A DNA stretch of 64,000 bases from Pseudomonadota bacterium (GTDB lineage Bacteria > Bdellovibrionota > Bacteriovoracia > Bacteriovoracales > Bacteriovoracaceae). Of this stretch, positions 26,301 to 34,432 are shown piece after piece (position 1 is the stretch's first letter; each line of letters starts with the position of its first letter). The notes under the pieces were generated by a model. That model saw only the letters and a list, made by a program, of their open reading frames with translations. It was not told the origin of the DNA and did no database searches. The stretch covers positions 1 to 64,000 of the forward strand of contig JAIYDL010000016.1 of assembly GCA_027487515.1 (NCBI GenBank). Direction: 5' to 3'. Made by a program: the position numbers and the translations under genes.

Positions 26301-26649
26301 AGTTCTGGAGAACGAAGAGTTTCAAAACGACTGGATCCTTAAGGTCCATGAGTTCATGACCCGAGAGCTCGAGCTCTCCGAAGACGTTGCGATTAGCTTC
26401 ATCTCCGCCGAAGAATCTCTCGTCAAAGAGCTTGGTACCCTGAGGAAGGAACTCCACCCTCAGTTCCTCGACCAGGGCGTGAAAAAAATGCGAGACCTTG
26501 AGTCGAAGCACATGAGCTTCCTCTCACAAACTGTCCCAGATGTTTCAAAGCTCGCACGCTTCAAGAACTTCCGAAGATCCACATACGAGACCTTCTATGC
26601 GGAGAAATTCGCGCCGGGTCGGAGCATGGCCAGTGAAGTGAAGAAGTAA
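23392..26649 (+). CDS. Giant coiled-coil protein with degenerate FHA-like N-terminal domain
   Basis: A 1085-residue protein starting with GTG at 23392 after a strong AGGAGG, eight bases past the channel gene. Residues about 1-105 look like an FHA fold (FGRLGAITIGADPTCDLPL), but the Arg, the Ser/His pair and the Asn needed for phosphothreonine binding are lost. Residues about 115-850 are almost continuous coiled coil. A short hydrophobic segment (about 888-905, VGAPAVVATMLLADLGGL) leads to a conserved-looking C-terminal domain of about 180 residues with no known match. There is no signal peptide, so it is cytoplasmic, perhaps membrane-associated. It may be a scaffold or rotor-side partner of the stator. 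Confidence 0.75.
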   Translation: MSLIIKLSQNGTSKDFLFGRLGAITIGADPTCDLPLAGEALPLKLLEIKQKGTGITVRTFGESASVFLGGIILPLREEVRYPEGAAITVLNQSFQLSMARVLDDGAEPPPFFETEFKERIERLNSQLRDRETQLRKLTQAEEKKRQLIGDAEALQLKSSVQQLRLEADLEQLKKERAGLVQELKRTSSENSEITDRMEQLRDFVRRLEVEEIELKNNIGAQNLALATLRDERDKTNRAIEDQRALLAALELETLQARESLAGLRTETSEQRRELDTERESIQKVSLTVREDLKEGDRIRKQLTHLLKEKVLLETETLELQRGVDQLESQRCDTASLLKGLRIELDREGVRLKQLLQEIQRHGEEAESLKLITGDARADLSKLEAALSAKRGELGKLDYQHQDLQRKVTSVTHDLERSALKLSDLRSAEKAQEFKLTAIRLSLEASELKAGEERKAQELAFAQQRTQLEEELANLRGLIQDEKKVLSEIETQRDVIAVALEDSRGRERTLAREKLVLISEVEELAQDKARTEAHLSHLNEATMKLQLDRDRVQRELAALNLKLEDCNREIVERRRTGQLELEELRREERAKLQAEKEVMLAEVEVARQTNLAELEAERRRKEDEIHHEKQLALRAVDEVLAQARKTESSVTEEATKRLREATLEAQDLVERTEAQLQEEIALRKQKMKSFFAAREQRGASALKSRTEQHQHRLRRTEEKAHEKLETQKRKELKKIARLRQDELVRLSALRKDAVREALSERESLLRDINEQKRRQETELSEKRRQTLEHINQQKFHAQRSWEEELARERQDFIRTKRDRVANATQAVLNVLIADAGLAVGERGPQLQEKLQATLEMAIDGQRAHALKEVDQILDFNPDLRKRIFPVLKRYALRVGAPAVVATMLLADLGGLRTGAVEGTKSLLRQRQSAAELYVGNQKAEWKEKHTFTPATTADYKESYTDNVIYTTDFEKVLENEEFQNDWILKVHEFMTRELELSEDVAISFISAEESLVKELGTLRKELHPQFLDQGVKKMRDLESKHMSFLSQTVPDVSKLARFKNFRRSTYETFYAEKFAPGRSMASEVKK

Positions 26650-26736
26650 GACCCCATTTCCGAGATGACCCGCTGCAAACTCTTGAAAGCCTGCGAGCCG
26701 TTAGGTAGTGTATTCCCACATAAAGTGAGGATACCT

Positions 26737-27507
26737 ATGAAACTTCTTGAAGGTAAAAAAGCTCTGATCCTTGGCCTCGCCAACGACCGGTCCATCGCCT
26801 GGGGCATAACAAAAGCGTTTAAAGATCAGGGTGCCTCTATTGCCCTCTCTTACATGAACGATGCCATCAAGAAGCGCGTCGAGCCCCTCGCTCTCGAGAT
26901 CGGTGCAGATTTTACTTTCGAAATGGATGTCACTAATGACGCTCACTATCCGGCGATGAGAGAAACGGTCCAGAAGCACTGGGGCAAGTTCGACATCATC
27001 GTTCACTCCTTAGCCTTCGCCGATAAGGAAGATCTCTCCCGAGAGTTCGTTCACACGAGCCGGAAGGGCTTCGCGATGGCGTGTGATATCTCTGCGTTCT
27101 CCCTGGTCGGTGTGACCGAGTGCCTCCATGACCTTTTGAACGACGGAGGCTCCGTCATCAGCATGACCTACTACGGGTCTCAGAAAGTGATTAAGAACTA
27201 CAACGTCATGGGTGTTGCGAAGGCGGCGCTTGAGGCGTCGACGCGCTACCTGGCCTACGACCTGGGTCCCCGGGGAATTAAAGTGAATTGCATCTCGGCC
27301 GGCCCGATCAAAACCCTGGCCGCTTCCGGGATCTCTGGATTCAGGACGCTCCTCTCTCAAGTCGAGGAGATCTCGCCCATGAAGCGGAACGTGACGCCGG
27401 AAGACTGCGGCGGCGCTGCAGTTTACCTTGCCTCGAACCTCTCCGGGGGAGTGACGGGCCAGGTCCTCTACGTGGATTCGGGCCTTAACATCCTGGGTGG
27501 TTTCTAG
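26737..27507 (+). CDS. fabI: Enoyl-[acyl-carrier-protein] reductase FabI
   Basis: A 256-residue short-chain dehydrogenase that performs the last reduction in each round of fatty acid synthesis with NADH. GLANDRSIAWGI is the FabI nucleotide-binding signature. The catalytic pair Tyr155 and Lys162 lies in YNVMGVAK, with a second active-site Tyr at 145/146 (MTYYGSQ). The C-terminal NCISAGPIKTLAASGI is typical. The ATG at 26737 gives the standard N-terminus after GTGAGG; an upstream in-frame ATG is not needed. Its end overlaps the DUF309 gene by 11 bases. Confidence 0.97.
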   Translation: MKLLEGKKALILGLANDRSIAWGITKAFKDQGASIALSYMNDAIKKRVEPLALEIGADFTFEMDVTNDAHYPAMRETVQKHWGKFDIIVHSLAFADKEDLSREFVHTSRKGFAMACDISAFSLVGVTECLHDLLNDGGSVISMTYYGSQKVIKNYNVMGVAKAALEASTRYLAYDLGPRGIKVNCISAGPIKTLAASGISGFRTLLSQVEEISPMKRNVTPEDCGGAAVYLASNLSGGVTGQVLYVDSGLNILGGF

Positions 27508-27901
27508 GGTGTTCGACGCCGATCACCTCCAGAGAATCGCGGAGGGCATCCGGCTCTTTAATGAGCAGAAGTACTGGGAGTGTCACGAGGTCCTCGAAGA
27601 CCTCTGGATGGAAGATCGGCAGGATCCTGTGCGGAACGTGTACTGGGCGATCATCCAGGTGGCGGCCGCCTGCATCCACTACCGCGATGGTAACATCGTC
27701 GGCTGCCAAGGAATGATCGCGAAGGCGAAAGAGAAGTTCCGCCGTTGCCGGGACCTCAGCGTCGTGAGCGAGCTTCTGCGCCGAGAGCTCGACTGGGACC
27801 AGTTCGAGACCGTCACTTTGCGAATTCCAGAATCCTCGGTTTCAAAGCTCGGTGATTTTAGAGAACTCTTCGACTTCAGGTTCACCAAATTTCCCGCCTA
27901 A
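27497..27901 (+). CDS. DUF309 domain protein
   Basis: A 134-residue helical protein. The DUF309 pattern is visible: GIRLFNEQKYWECHEVLEDL followed by IIQVAAACIHYRDGNIVG. The conserved His and Glu of the HExLE segment suggest a metal or ligand site, but the function of the family is not known. The GTG at 27497 lies inside the end of fabI; an alternative GTG at 27509 would remove the overlap. Co-transcription with fabI is likely. Confidence 0.85.
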   Translation: MVSRVFDADHLQRIAEGIRLFNEQKYWECHEVLEDLWMEDRQDPVRNVYWAIIQVAAACIHYRDGNIVGCQGMIAKAKEKFRRCRDLSVVSELLRRELDWDQFETVTLRIPESSVSKLGDFRELFDFRFTKFPA

Positions 27902-27965
27902 TCTTACTGACAACGGCCGGGAGATGAATTTAAAATCATCCCGCAATCCCAAAAGAGGAGCCTCT

Positions 27966-28532
27966 ATGCTTTGGTTAACCGTCGTCGAATGGTCCGCCCG
28001 ACTCATCATGGCACTACTGATCCTTCTCTCCTTCTGGTCCATCACGATCATCATCGACCGAAAACGCTTCTTCAACGCTCTCGTCCTTCCCGGGGCCGAG
28101 GTTAGGAAAAGCATTAAAGCGAGGGCCCCGTTTGCGACGGGGGCGCATTTCTTCAGTGACTTCCTAAGCGATCTCAAAGGACTCCGAACGGGAGAGCAGA
28201 TCGACAAGGCCTTCGAGGCGTACGCCCAAGAAAAGCGCCGGGAGCTAGAACGAGGGCTTCCGGTTTTAGGTACCCTCGGATCAACCACGCCCTTCATCGG
28301 TCTCCTCGGAACGATCCTCGGAATCATCGTCAGTTTTGGAGAGCTCTCCCGCGGGGCCGGAAGCACGAACTCGGTCATGTTCTCCCTGGCGGAGGCCCTC
28401 ATCCTCACCGCAGTAGGGTTGGTGGTCGCGATCCCCGCCGTTGTGGCCTACAATTTCTTCGGGCGCAAGGTCCGGATGGTCCTGGCCGAAGCCCAGAGTC
28501 TCAAGGACCTCTACATCGCCTACAAGGACTAG
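27966..28532 (+). CDS. exbB: ExbB/TolQ-type proton channel protein
   Basis: A 188-residue inner-membrane protein with three transmembrane segments. The C-terminal pair (TTPFIGLLGTILGIIVSF and ALILTAVGLVVAIPAVVAY) is the MotA/TolQ/ExbB channel signature. With ExbD it converts proton motive force into movement of TonB. The ATG at 27966 follows AGGAG and starts a five-gene operon. It is three bases from exbD. Confidence 0.93.
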   Translation: MLWLTVVEWSARLIMALLILLSFWSITIIIDRKRFFNALVLPGAEVRKSIKARAPFATGAHFFSDFLSDLKGLRTGEQIDKAFEAYAQEKRRELERGLPVLGTLGSTTPFIGLLGTILGIIVSFGELSRGAGSTNSVMFSLAEALILTAVGLVVAIPAVVAYNFFGRKVRMVLAEAQSLKDLYIAYKD

Positions 28533-28534
28533 TT

Positions 28535-28951
28535 ATGGCCGGGAAATTTGACCTCGGTGACGAGGGAATTAACGACATTAACATCACTCCCTTCGTTGAT
28601 GTTGTCCTCGTCTTGCTCGTGATCTTCATGGTCACAGCACCCGTGATGCTGAAGGAAAGTCTGAAGGTCAATCTTCCGAAGACGCTCACCTCCGATGTGG
28701 CATCGAAGGCCACCGTGGTAGGTGTGGCCATCACGAAAGAGGGACAAGTGCTTCTCAATGGCCAGCTCCGCTCAGACTCGACCCTTGCCCAGGAACTGGA
28801 GCAGATTAGCAAGACTGCTCCGGAGACGAACTTCCTCATCAGCGCTGACACGGACTCAAGGCACGGCGACGTGGTGCGATTCATTGACCTTCTGAAGCGG
28901 AACAACTTAAACAGGTTTGCCCTCCAGGTCGAGAAGATCAAGGACCGGTAA
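28535..28951 (+). CDS. exbD: ExbD/TolR-type stator protein
   Basis: A 138-residue protein with a single N-terminal helix. INITPFVDVVLVLLVIFMV carries the essential proton-binding Asp22. The periplasmic domain ends with the usual SADTDSRHGDVVRFID segment. It pairs with the preceding ExbB and serves the TonB encoded next. Confidence 0.95.
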   Translation: MAGKFDLGDEGINDINITPFVDVVLVLLVIFMVTAPVMLKESLKVNLPKTLTSDVASKATVVGVAITKEGQVLLNGQLRSDSTLAQELEQISKTAPETNFLISADTDSRHGDVVRFIDLLKRNNLNRFALQVEKIKDR

Positions 28952-28955
28952 CCTG

Positions 28956-29615
28956 ATGATGACGCAGCTTCGGCCCTGGCAGCTCTCGTTCTTCTTCCAT
29001 GCGGGCCTAGCGATCGGATGTCTGGTCATCGTGCAACTGAAGGTCCCGACTTCTGAAACCATCGACGTTCCCGTCGAGATCGTGGGGCCTGCCCAAGAGG
29101 TTCAGAACCTTTCAGAGGTCAAAGACAAACCCAAGGTTGTCTTAAAATCTGTCAACGAACCGGTGCCCGAGTCTGGCACCAAGCGCGAGGTGTTCGGGGC
29201 CAGTCGGAACTCCTACACAGACGAGAGCGTGGGAGCGGAGGGTGTCGCGGCGAAGAAGGGGAACACCCTTGCGAAAGCGGCGGATAAGACTGTGCTCCTA
29301 GACTCCGACGCGGACGCCCTTCCGACGCCTACAGAGGAGTACCTCGTGAGCCAGATGCCAACGGTCTTGACTGAGGTGAGGCCTGCGTATCCGAAAGAGG
29401 CGAGAGAAAAGGAGCTCGAAGGCTCCGTGGTGATGGACATCCTGATCGATGCTCAAGGAAAGGTTCGAGACATCTCCGTCGTCGATGGGGACCCGCTTTT
29501 CCGCCCGGGAGCCGTGGAGGCCCTGCGGAAGTTTCTCTTTCGACCAGCGATGGTCGACGGGAAATCCGTCGCCGTGAGGATCCGGTATTCGCTTAAGTTT
29601 CAACTGGAGTATTAA
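28956..29615 (+). CDS. tonB: TonB energy transducer
   Basis: A 219-residue protein with an N-terminal anchor (LSFFFHAGLAIGCLVIV), a periplasmic linker of about 110 residues, and a TonB C-terminal domain (RPAYPKEAREKELEGSVVMD then VEALRKFLFRPAMVDGK). The usual Pro-Lys/Glu-Pro-rich linker is short and weak. It carries ExbBD energy to the outer-membrane receptor, whose ATG overlaps this stop codon (TAATG). Confidence 0.93.
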   Translation: MMTQLRPWQLSFFFHAGLAIGCLVIVQLKVPTSETIDVPVEIVGPAQEVQNLSEVKDKPKVVLKSVNEPVPESGTKREVFGASRNSYTDESVGAEGVAAKKGNTLAKAADKTVLLDSDADALPTPTEEYLVSQMPTVLTEVRPAYPKEAREKELEGSVVMDILIDAQGKVRDISVVDGDPLFRPGAVEALRKFLFRPAMVDGKSVAVRIRYSLKFQLEY

Positions 29616-31822
29616 TGTATCTCTTGCCACTCTTGTTTTTATCTACCCTCATCCACGCCCAGGCGTTGGCTCCGGTCTCCGGCACACTGCTCGAGCGAGG
29701 AACGAGGAAGCCCCTGAAGGACGTCAGTCTCTTCATCCTCCCCCATAAGCTCAAGGCCGTCTCAAACGAGGCGGGAGAGTTTCGCTTCCCCGAAGTTCCG
29801 GCCGGAGACTGCGAGCTCATCGTCAATCTCTCGGGTTACCAAAAGTTTGTTCGAAAGAACGTCTGCGCTCCCGGCGCTGGCCTGACGGTGTATCTCGAAA
29901 AGGTGTTCTACACGACCTTCGAAACCACGGTGACGAGCAAAGTGGTGAAGCGCGATGACCAAGCCCAGAGTTTGACGCAAGAAGAATTCCTCAAAGCACC
30001 CGGGTCGTTCGGTGGGGATCCAGTTCGCGCCGCTCAGAATTTACCCGGGGTCGCGGCCACGGCGGGTACCGCCCAGATCATCGTCCAAGGTGCCAGCCCG
30101 GATGACACCGGCTACTTAATCAATGGCCATCGAGTCCCGATTGTCTTCCACTTCGGTGGTCTCTCTTCGGTGATCATTCCGGAGGCGGTGGAACGGGTGG
30201 ACCTCTTGCCGGCCGGCTATGGCCCAGAATACTCTCGCGCCATCGGGGGGATCATCGGCCTCACCACGACCAACCCCAAGGACGATCGGATCCACGGAAT
30301 GGCCTTCGTTGATCTGCTGAATACCGGAGGCCTTGTCCAGGGCCCGATCGATAAAGATTCGTCATTTTTGATCGGTGGTCGATACAGTTACATCGGTCAG
30401 GTCCTCAAGGCGGTGGCGAAGGAAAATGAAGACTTCGAACTCACCGCAGCTCCGACCTACTACGATCTCACGGGGATCTACCGCCGGAAGCTCGACGAGA
30501 AGAATGAGTTTAAGACCACCATGGTGCTCAGTAAGGACGAGCTCGAGCTCATCCTAAATAAGCCCGCCAACGATGACCCGGGCCTGCGTGGAGATTTTTA
30601 CAACCGCACAGAGTTTTTCAGGGTCATCCCGCAGATTTCGACCCGGATCAATGAGAAAACTCGGATGGACCACTCGATCGGTCTTGGCCGCGACAATCTC
30701 CTGGTGAACATCGGCGGTCGCTACCTCGATGTGCAGAATAACGTGATTTCCCACCGGTCAGAGATTCAGAACGAATGGTCAGAAACTTACAAGACCTACC
30801 TCGGACTGGATAACAACTATGATCGAAGTAAAGTGCGGGTCAACTTGCCCAATAGCTATTCCGTGGGTGGCGTGAACACGCCCTTCTCTGTTGGAGAAGA
30901 GCGGAAGTTTGATACGGAGGGTGACGACGGGCAGTTCGGCGCCTACCTTCGCCAGGAAATGAAAACGTCCGCGGATTCGAAGTGGACGTATCTCCCGAAC
31001 CTGCGGGTTGATCACTTCACTCTGACCCGCGAAACTCAACTTCAACCAAGGCTTCAGCTCCGCTACCAGTACGACTCTTCGCTTCAGCTCCGGGGCGCCT
31101 GGGGGAAGTACGCTCAAGCTCCACTGCCGCAAGAGGTCTCCGCGGAATACGGAAATAGCGACATCACGGCCCCCTATGCCTGGCACTACGTCGTCGGGTT
31201 TCGTAAAGATTTTCGAAAGGACACGAACCAGGGCTTCGAGCTCACGAACAACTACTTCTACAAGAATCTTCGAAACGTCGTTGTTCCTGACGTCCAGAAG
31301 AATTACCGCAACGGTGGTTCCGGAACGATCGCAGGGGCGGAGGTCCAGGCTAAGTACCGGATGAACGAGTGGACGTCGCAGCTTGTGTACACCCTCCTCC
31401 GAAGCGAGCGAACGATTCCGGGCTTCGGAACCGGGCCCTCCGAGTTCGACCAGACTCATAACCTCAATCTCATCGGCGCCTACAACACGGACCGCTGGAC
31501 TTTCTCCGGTCGACTTCGGTTCGTCTCTGGGTTGCCGTTCACTCCGATCCGTGGTGCGACGTTTGACGCCGACAATGATGTCTATGTTCCGCTGGCGGGA
31601 CGGATCTATTCTCAGCGCTTCGATGCCTTCCGACAGCTCGATCTGCGGGTGGATCGGAAGTACATTTACGACCGATGGATCCTCACGGCCTACGTGGACA
31701 TACTGAATGTTCTCAACTCAGAAAATCCCCAGAGCCTGGAGTACTCGTTCGACTACCGCCAGAAAAAAAAGGTCCGTGGCCTTCCGATCCTTCCGACCTT
31801 CGGTGTAAAAGGGGAGTTTTAA
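29615..31822 (+). CDS. TonB-dependent outer-membrane receptor with carboxypeptidase-regulatory-like N-terminal domain
   Basis: A 735-residue outer-membrane protein. A signal peptide (cleavage near IHAQA) leads to a beta-sandwich of about 80 residues of the CarboxypepD_reg type (SGTLLERGTRKPLKDVSLFI). Then come the plug (GDPVRAAQNLPGVAATAGT, INGHRVPIVFHFGG) and a beta-barrel ending in Phe. It has no Cys-rich or siderophore-specific signature. The dedicated TonB-ExbBD and the downstream lipoprotein suggest one uptake machine. The cargo is unknown. Confidence 0.92.
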   Translation: MYLLPLLFLSTLIHAQALAPVSGTLLERGTRKPLKDVSLFILPHKLKAVSNEAGEFRFPEVPAGDCELIVNLSGYQKFVRKNVCAPGAGLTVYLEKVFYTTFETTVTSKVVKRDDQAQSLTQEEFLKAPGSFGGDPVRAAQNLPGVAATAGTAQIIVQGASPDDTGYLINGHRVPIVFHFGGLSSVIIPEAVERVDLLPAGYGPEYSRAIGGIIGLTTTNPKDDRIHGMAFVDLLNTGGLVQGPIDKDSSFLIGGRYSYIGQVLKAVAKENEDFELTAAPTYYDLTGIYRRKLDEKNEFKTTMVLSKDELELILNKPANDDPGLRGDFYNRTEFFRVIPQISTRINEKTRMDHSIGLGRDNLLVNIGGRYLDVQNNVISHRSEIQNEWSETYKTYLGLDNNYDRSKVRVNLPNSYSVGGVNTPFSVGEERKFDTEGDDGQFGAYLRQEMKTSADSKWTYLPNLRVDHFTLTRETQLQPRLQLRYQYDSSLQLRGAWGKYAQAPLPQEVSAEYGNSDITAPYAWHYVVGFRKDFRKDTNQGFELTNNYFYKNLRNVVVPDVQKNYRNGGSGTIAGAEVQAKYRMNEWTSQLVYTLLRSERTIPGFGTGPSEFDQTHNLNLIGAYNTDRWTFSGRLRFVSGLPFTPIRGATFDADNDVYVPLAGRIYSQRFDAFRQLDLRVDRKYIYDRWILTAYVDILNVLNSENPQSLEYSFDYRQKKKVRGLPILPTFGVKGEF

Positions 31823-31823
31823 C

Positions 31824-32633
31824 ATGCGATACCTGGCCCTCCTGATCCTTTGCCTCGCTTGCGGTGATACGAAGTTCCGAAAGGTCGAAGAACTTCAAAC
31901 GTTTCGAATCCTCGGCATCAAAGCAGATACGCCCGAGGTGAGTCCTGGTGCATCCGTCAACCTTCAGGTGCTCGTCTCCGACGTGGAGGGCAGTGGGAAC
32001 CTCAGCGGTACGTACATCACCTGCATCGATCCGGGCATCTCTCAGGGGGCCCGAGTGAGCTGCGATCATGACTCCACGGCGACAGAAACTTCACTCACCA
32101 TCGACATGACAGCACTCCAGCCAAATGCCACCGGCCGAACCGGGCTCAGTAGCGAAACGTTCTCCGTGTCCATTCCTGCTTCCAGCATCATCTACGCGAG
32201 ACGCTCTGAGCGGGATCGGTCCAATGGCGTGGCCTTTGTGGCGATCTTTACGATCAATGGGGTCACGGCGTTCAAGCGGATCCTTGTGAGTTCTCGGAGC
32301 GTCTCTGATGCAGATAACGCCCCCAACACCAACCCCACGGGATCCACTCTGAGCCTCAACGGAGCCGCGGCCGGGATCCCGAGTGATGGGGACGTGCTCT
32401 CAGTGTCCACGTCCGCAGCACAGGTTTACCGTCAGACTCGAGTCGACGGGGTTGTGGAGACAAGAACTGAGCGCTTCGAAGTGGCCTGGTACACCTCCAG
32501 TGGAGAATTCGATCGGCCCAAGGCCGGGATCGATGAGGAGACTGAGTTCAAGGGGGACGACGAACCGTCGTTGATCATGGCGATCATCCGAGACGAACGC
32601 GGAGGATTTGATTTTGCTAAGTTTTCCCTCTAA
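31824..32633 (+). CDS. Lipoprotein associated with a TonB-dependent receptor
   Basis: A 269-residue lipoprotein with a clear lipobox (CLAC, Cys13), one base after the receptor stop. The first half looks like an Ig-type beta domain (DTPEVSPGASVNLQVLVSD) with a Cys pair (YITCIDPG, RVSCDHD). In such operons the lipoprotein often captures the ligand for the receptor; that role is inferred from position only. Confidence 0.75.
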   Translation: MRYLALLILCLACGDTKFRKVEELQTFRILGIKADTPEVSPGASVNLQVLVSDVEGSGNLSGTYITCIDPGISQGARVSCDHDSTATETSLTIDMTALQPNATGRTGLSSETFSVSIPASSIIYARRSERDRSNGVAFVAIFTINGVTAFKRILVSSRSVSDADNAPNTNPTGSTLSLNGAAAGIPSDGDVLSVSTSAAQVYRQTRVDGVVETRTERFEVAWYTSSGEFDRPKAGIDEETEFKGDDEPSLIMAIIRDERGGFDFAKFSL

Positions 32634-32636
32634 CAT
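32608..32636 (+). promoter_or_regulatory. Putative promoter for a leaderless EI24-like mRNA
   Basis: TTGATT (32608-32613) and TAACAT (32631-32636) are exactly 17 bases apart, and the ATG at 32643 begins six bases later. It lies in the end of the lipoprotein gene and would give this gene expression independent of the TonB operon. Confidence 0.45.
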
Positions 32637-32642
32637 CAACCT

Positions 32643-33371
32643 ATGAAAGATGTCTTCCGCTCCCTCCCCTTAGCCCTCAAGGTCATCGTTACGGATCCGG
32701 TCAATTTTATCTTGGCCGTGGTCCCGACGATCCTCGCACTCCTTCTCTACCTCTTGTCCATCGCTGGGATCTACCGGAACTCCGACATCTTCGTCGCCAT
32801 GTTCCGAGGCTACGTTTACAATTCAGAGCAAGCGACGCTGCTGTCTCAAATCCTCACGGGGATCCTCATCCTCTTCGTTTTCTTCGTCATGAGTTGGACC
32901 TTTGTTCTGGTGGTCGGGATCATCGCGGCCCCCTTCAATTCACTCCTCTCGGCGCGCATCGAGCAAAAGCTCGTTCAGCGGACGATCATGGACGAAGATC
33001 ATCAGCACGCCCTTTCTGAAGTTAAACGGTCGGTGCTTTCGATTTTTAAGAATGAGCTCAAAAAGCTCTGCTACTTGATCCTGGCCGGTGCCTTCGCCTT
33101 CGTCCTTAACATCTTTCCCGCGTTCTATCCGCTGGCGCTTTTTCTCATCTCCTCCCTGCTCGCCGTCCAGTTCATCGACTACTCTTGGTCCCGCCACAAT
33201 CTCACGGTCGGACAGTGCCTGAGTGACGTCGCGAAAAACATCATCCCGTACTCTCTCAGTGGAGCACTCTTTTTAGTGGTGGTTCCAGTCCCGCTCGTTA
33301 ACGCCTTCGTGCCTGCGGTCGCGACGAGCTACTACACGATCCTTTGGCTCAAGCGCCAGAAAAAGATCTAA
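32643..33371 (+). CDS. EI24/CysZ-like membrane protein
   Basis: A 242-residue inner-membrane protein with four or more hydrophobic segments. The pattern SLPLALKVIVTDPVNFILAV and FVLVVGIIAAPFNSLLSARIE matches the EI24 family, which includes the sulfate transporter CysZ. No cysteine-synthesis genes adjoin, so sulfate transport is only one option. No Shine-Dalgarno precedes the ATG. Confidence 0.8.
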   Translation: MKDVFRSLPLALKVIVTDPVNFILAVVPTILALLLYLLSIAGIYRNSDIFVAMFRGYVYNSEQATLLSQILTGILILFVFFVMSWTFVLVVGIIAAPFNSLLSARIEQKLVQRTIMDEDHQHALSEVKRSVLSIFKNELKKLCYLILAGAFAFVLNIFPAFYPLALFLISSLLAVQFIDYSWSRHNLTVGQCLSDVAKNIIPYSLSGALFLVVVPVPLVNAFVPAVATSYYTILWLKRQKKI

Positions 33372-33427
33372 TCTGGGAACCAAATTTTCCTTGCTGCGGC
33401 CTAGGTGGATTTGGCCTATCATGAGTC

Positions 33428-34432
33428 ATGCCTGAAATGTTAGAAGACGATTCACCGAAAGTCATATTGTTGAAGCTCCCGTTCGATCTCGAAGAGCGCA
33501 TTCTTACGTTTCCCTTCCTTCATGCTCTGAGCGACGCGTACCCGAAGGCCGAGATCCATTTCATTACCCCCAAGAAGGATGTTGAGGTTCTCAATCTTCT
33601 GCCCTTCAAGGCGTACTACCACCTCTTCGATGAGGACGAGATCCGCTCTATTTTTGACGTGCATCCTTACACCGCCAATCTCCCTGTTTATAACGTCGAC
33701 CTGTTCGTCAGCCTAACGAACTCGTTCCCTGACGCGTGCCTGGGCCTAGGTCTTCGGGCGAAGAAGCGAGTCGGTTTCTCCGACCAGTGGAAAACCCTGG
33801 TTCTCACCCACAAGACGACCAGACCCGTCGGGCACCATATCGCCGAGGATTTCCTTTCGCTGTTCCAACTCACGACCGGTGCAACGGCCGATTCTCGTCT
33901 TCGGGTCACCTCCCGGTCTCTGACCCGGATGCCCTCCCTGCCACCGACGCCCTACTACGCGGTCAACCTCTCGCCGCTCCGAGGGACCATGATCGAGAGC
34001 GAGTGGGTCGAACTCCTTTCACAGTTTGAAGGTCAGCGGATTGTGCTCTTTGCCTCCGAGGATCAGGTTCAGATGAAACTCCTGATCGATAGCTTCCTTC
34101 CGCTTCTCCCCAAGGTGAATACCTACGACTTCTTCGTGTACAAGGATTGGATCGAGCTCGGTCGCATGCTCGCTTTTTCAAGCGGCCTCATTACCTACCA
34201 GGGGGCCTGCGGTGCCCTCGGTGCGTACGTCGGTACTCGGACCTTAATCCTCTATGACCGAGGAGATCCCCAACGGACAGGCCCCTTTTACTTCTTGGCC
34301 GACGTTGCGGTCACGGCCTCGAGCAACTCGACCGTGGTGAATCCCGTTCCTACAAAATCTGTGCTCCGGGATCGCCTCACGTTCAACATGAATGCGGTCT
34401 TCGATCAAGCCGCGAAACTTTTTAATCTCTGA
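33428..34432 (+). CDS. Glycosyltransferase family 9-like (heptosyltransferase) protein
   Basis: A 334-residue cytoplasmic protein with two Rossmann-like halves. LLKLPFDLEERILTFPFLHAL at the N-terminus and the C-terminal segment from FSSGLITYQGACGALGAYVG to LYDRGDPQRTGPF match the layout of ADP-heptose:LPS heptosyltransferases. The usual DTG/H donor motif near the C-terminus is altered (ITYQGACG), so it may be a divergent or inactive member. TATCAT lies five bases before the ATG and there is no ribosome site, which suggests a leaderless mRNA. The 3' end overlaps the converging gene by 11 bases. Confidence 0.75.
   Translation: MPEMLEDDSPKVILLKLPFDLEERILTFPFLHALSDAYPKAEIHFITPKKDVEVLNLLPFKAYYHLFDEDEIRSIFDVHPYTANLPVYNVDLFVSLTNSFPDACLGLGLRAKKRVGFSDQWKTLVLTHKTTRPVGHHIAEDFLSLFQLTTGATADSRLRVTSRSLTRMPSLPPTPYYAVNLSPLRGTMIESEWVELLSQFEGQRIVLFASEDQVQMKLLIDSFLPLLPKVNTYDFFVYKDWIELGRMLAFSSGLITYQGACGALGAYVGTRTLILYDRGDPQRTGPFYFLADVAVTASSNSTVVNPVPTKSVLRDRLTFNMNAVFDQAAKLFNL

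Noticed and set aside
20485..26649. A complete Zorya defence system
   Set aside because: No ZorC, ZorD or ZorE gene is near; upstream is a lone secreted-protein gene and downstream is fabI. Only the motor core resembles Zorya, so the operon is reported as ZorAB-like.
33428..34432. A confident heptosyltransferase call with LPS-core role
   Set aside because: The donor-binding motif of GT9 enzymes is altered and no LPS genes are nearby, so only family-level similarity is claimed.
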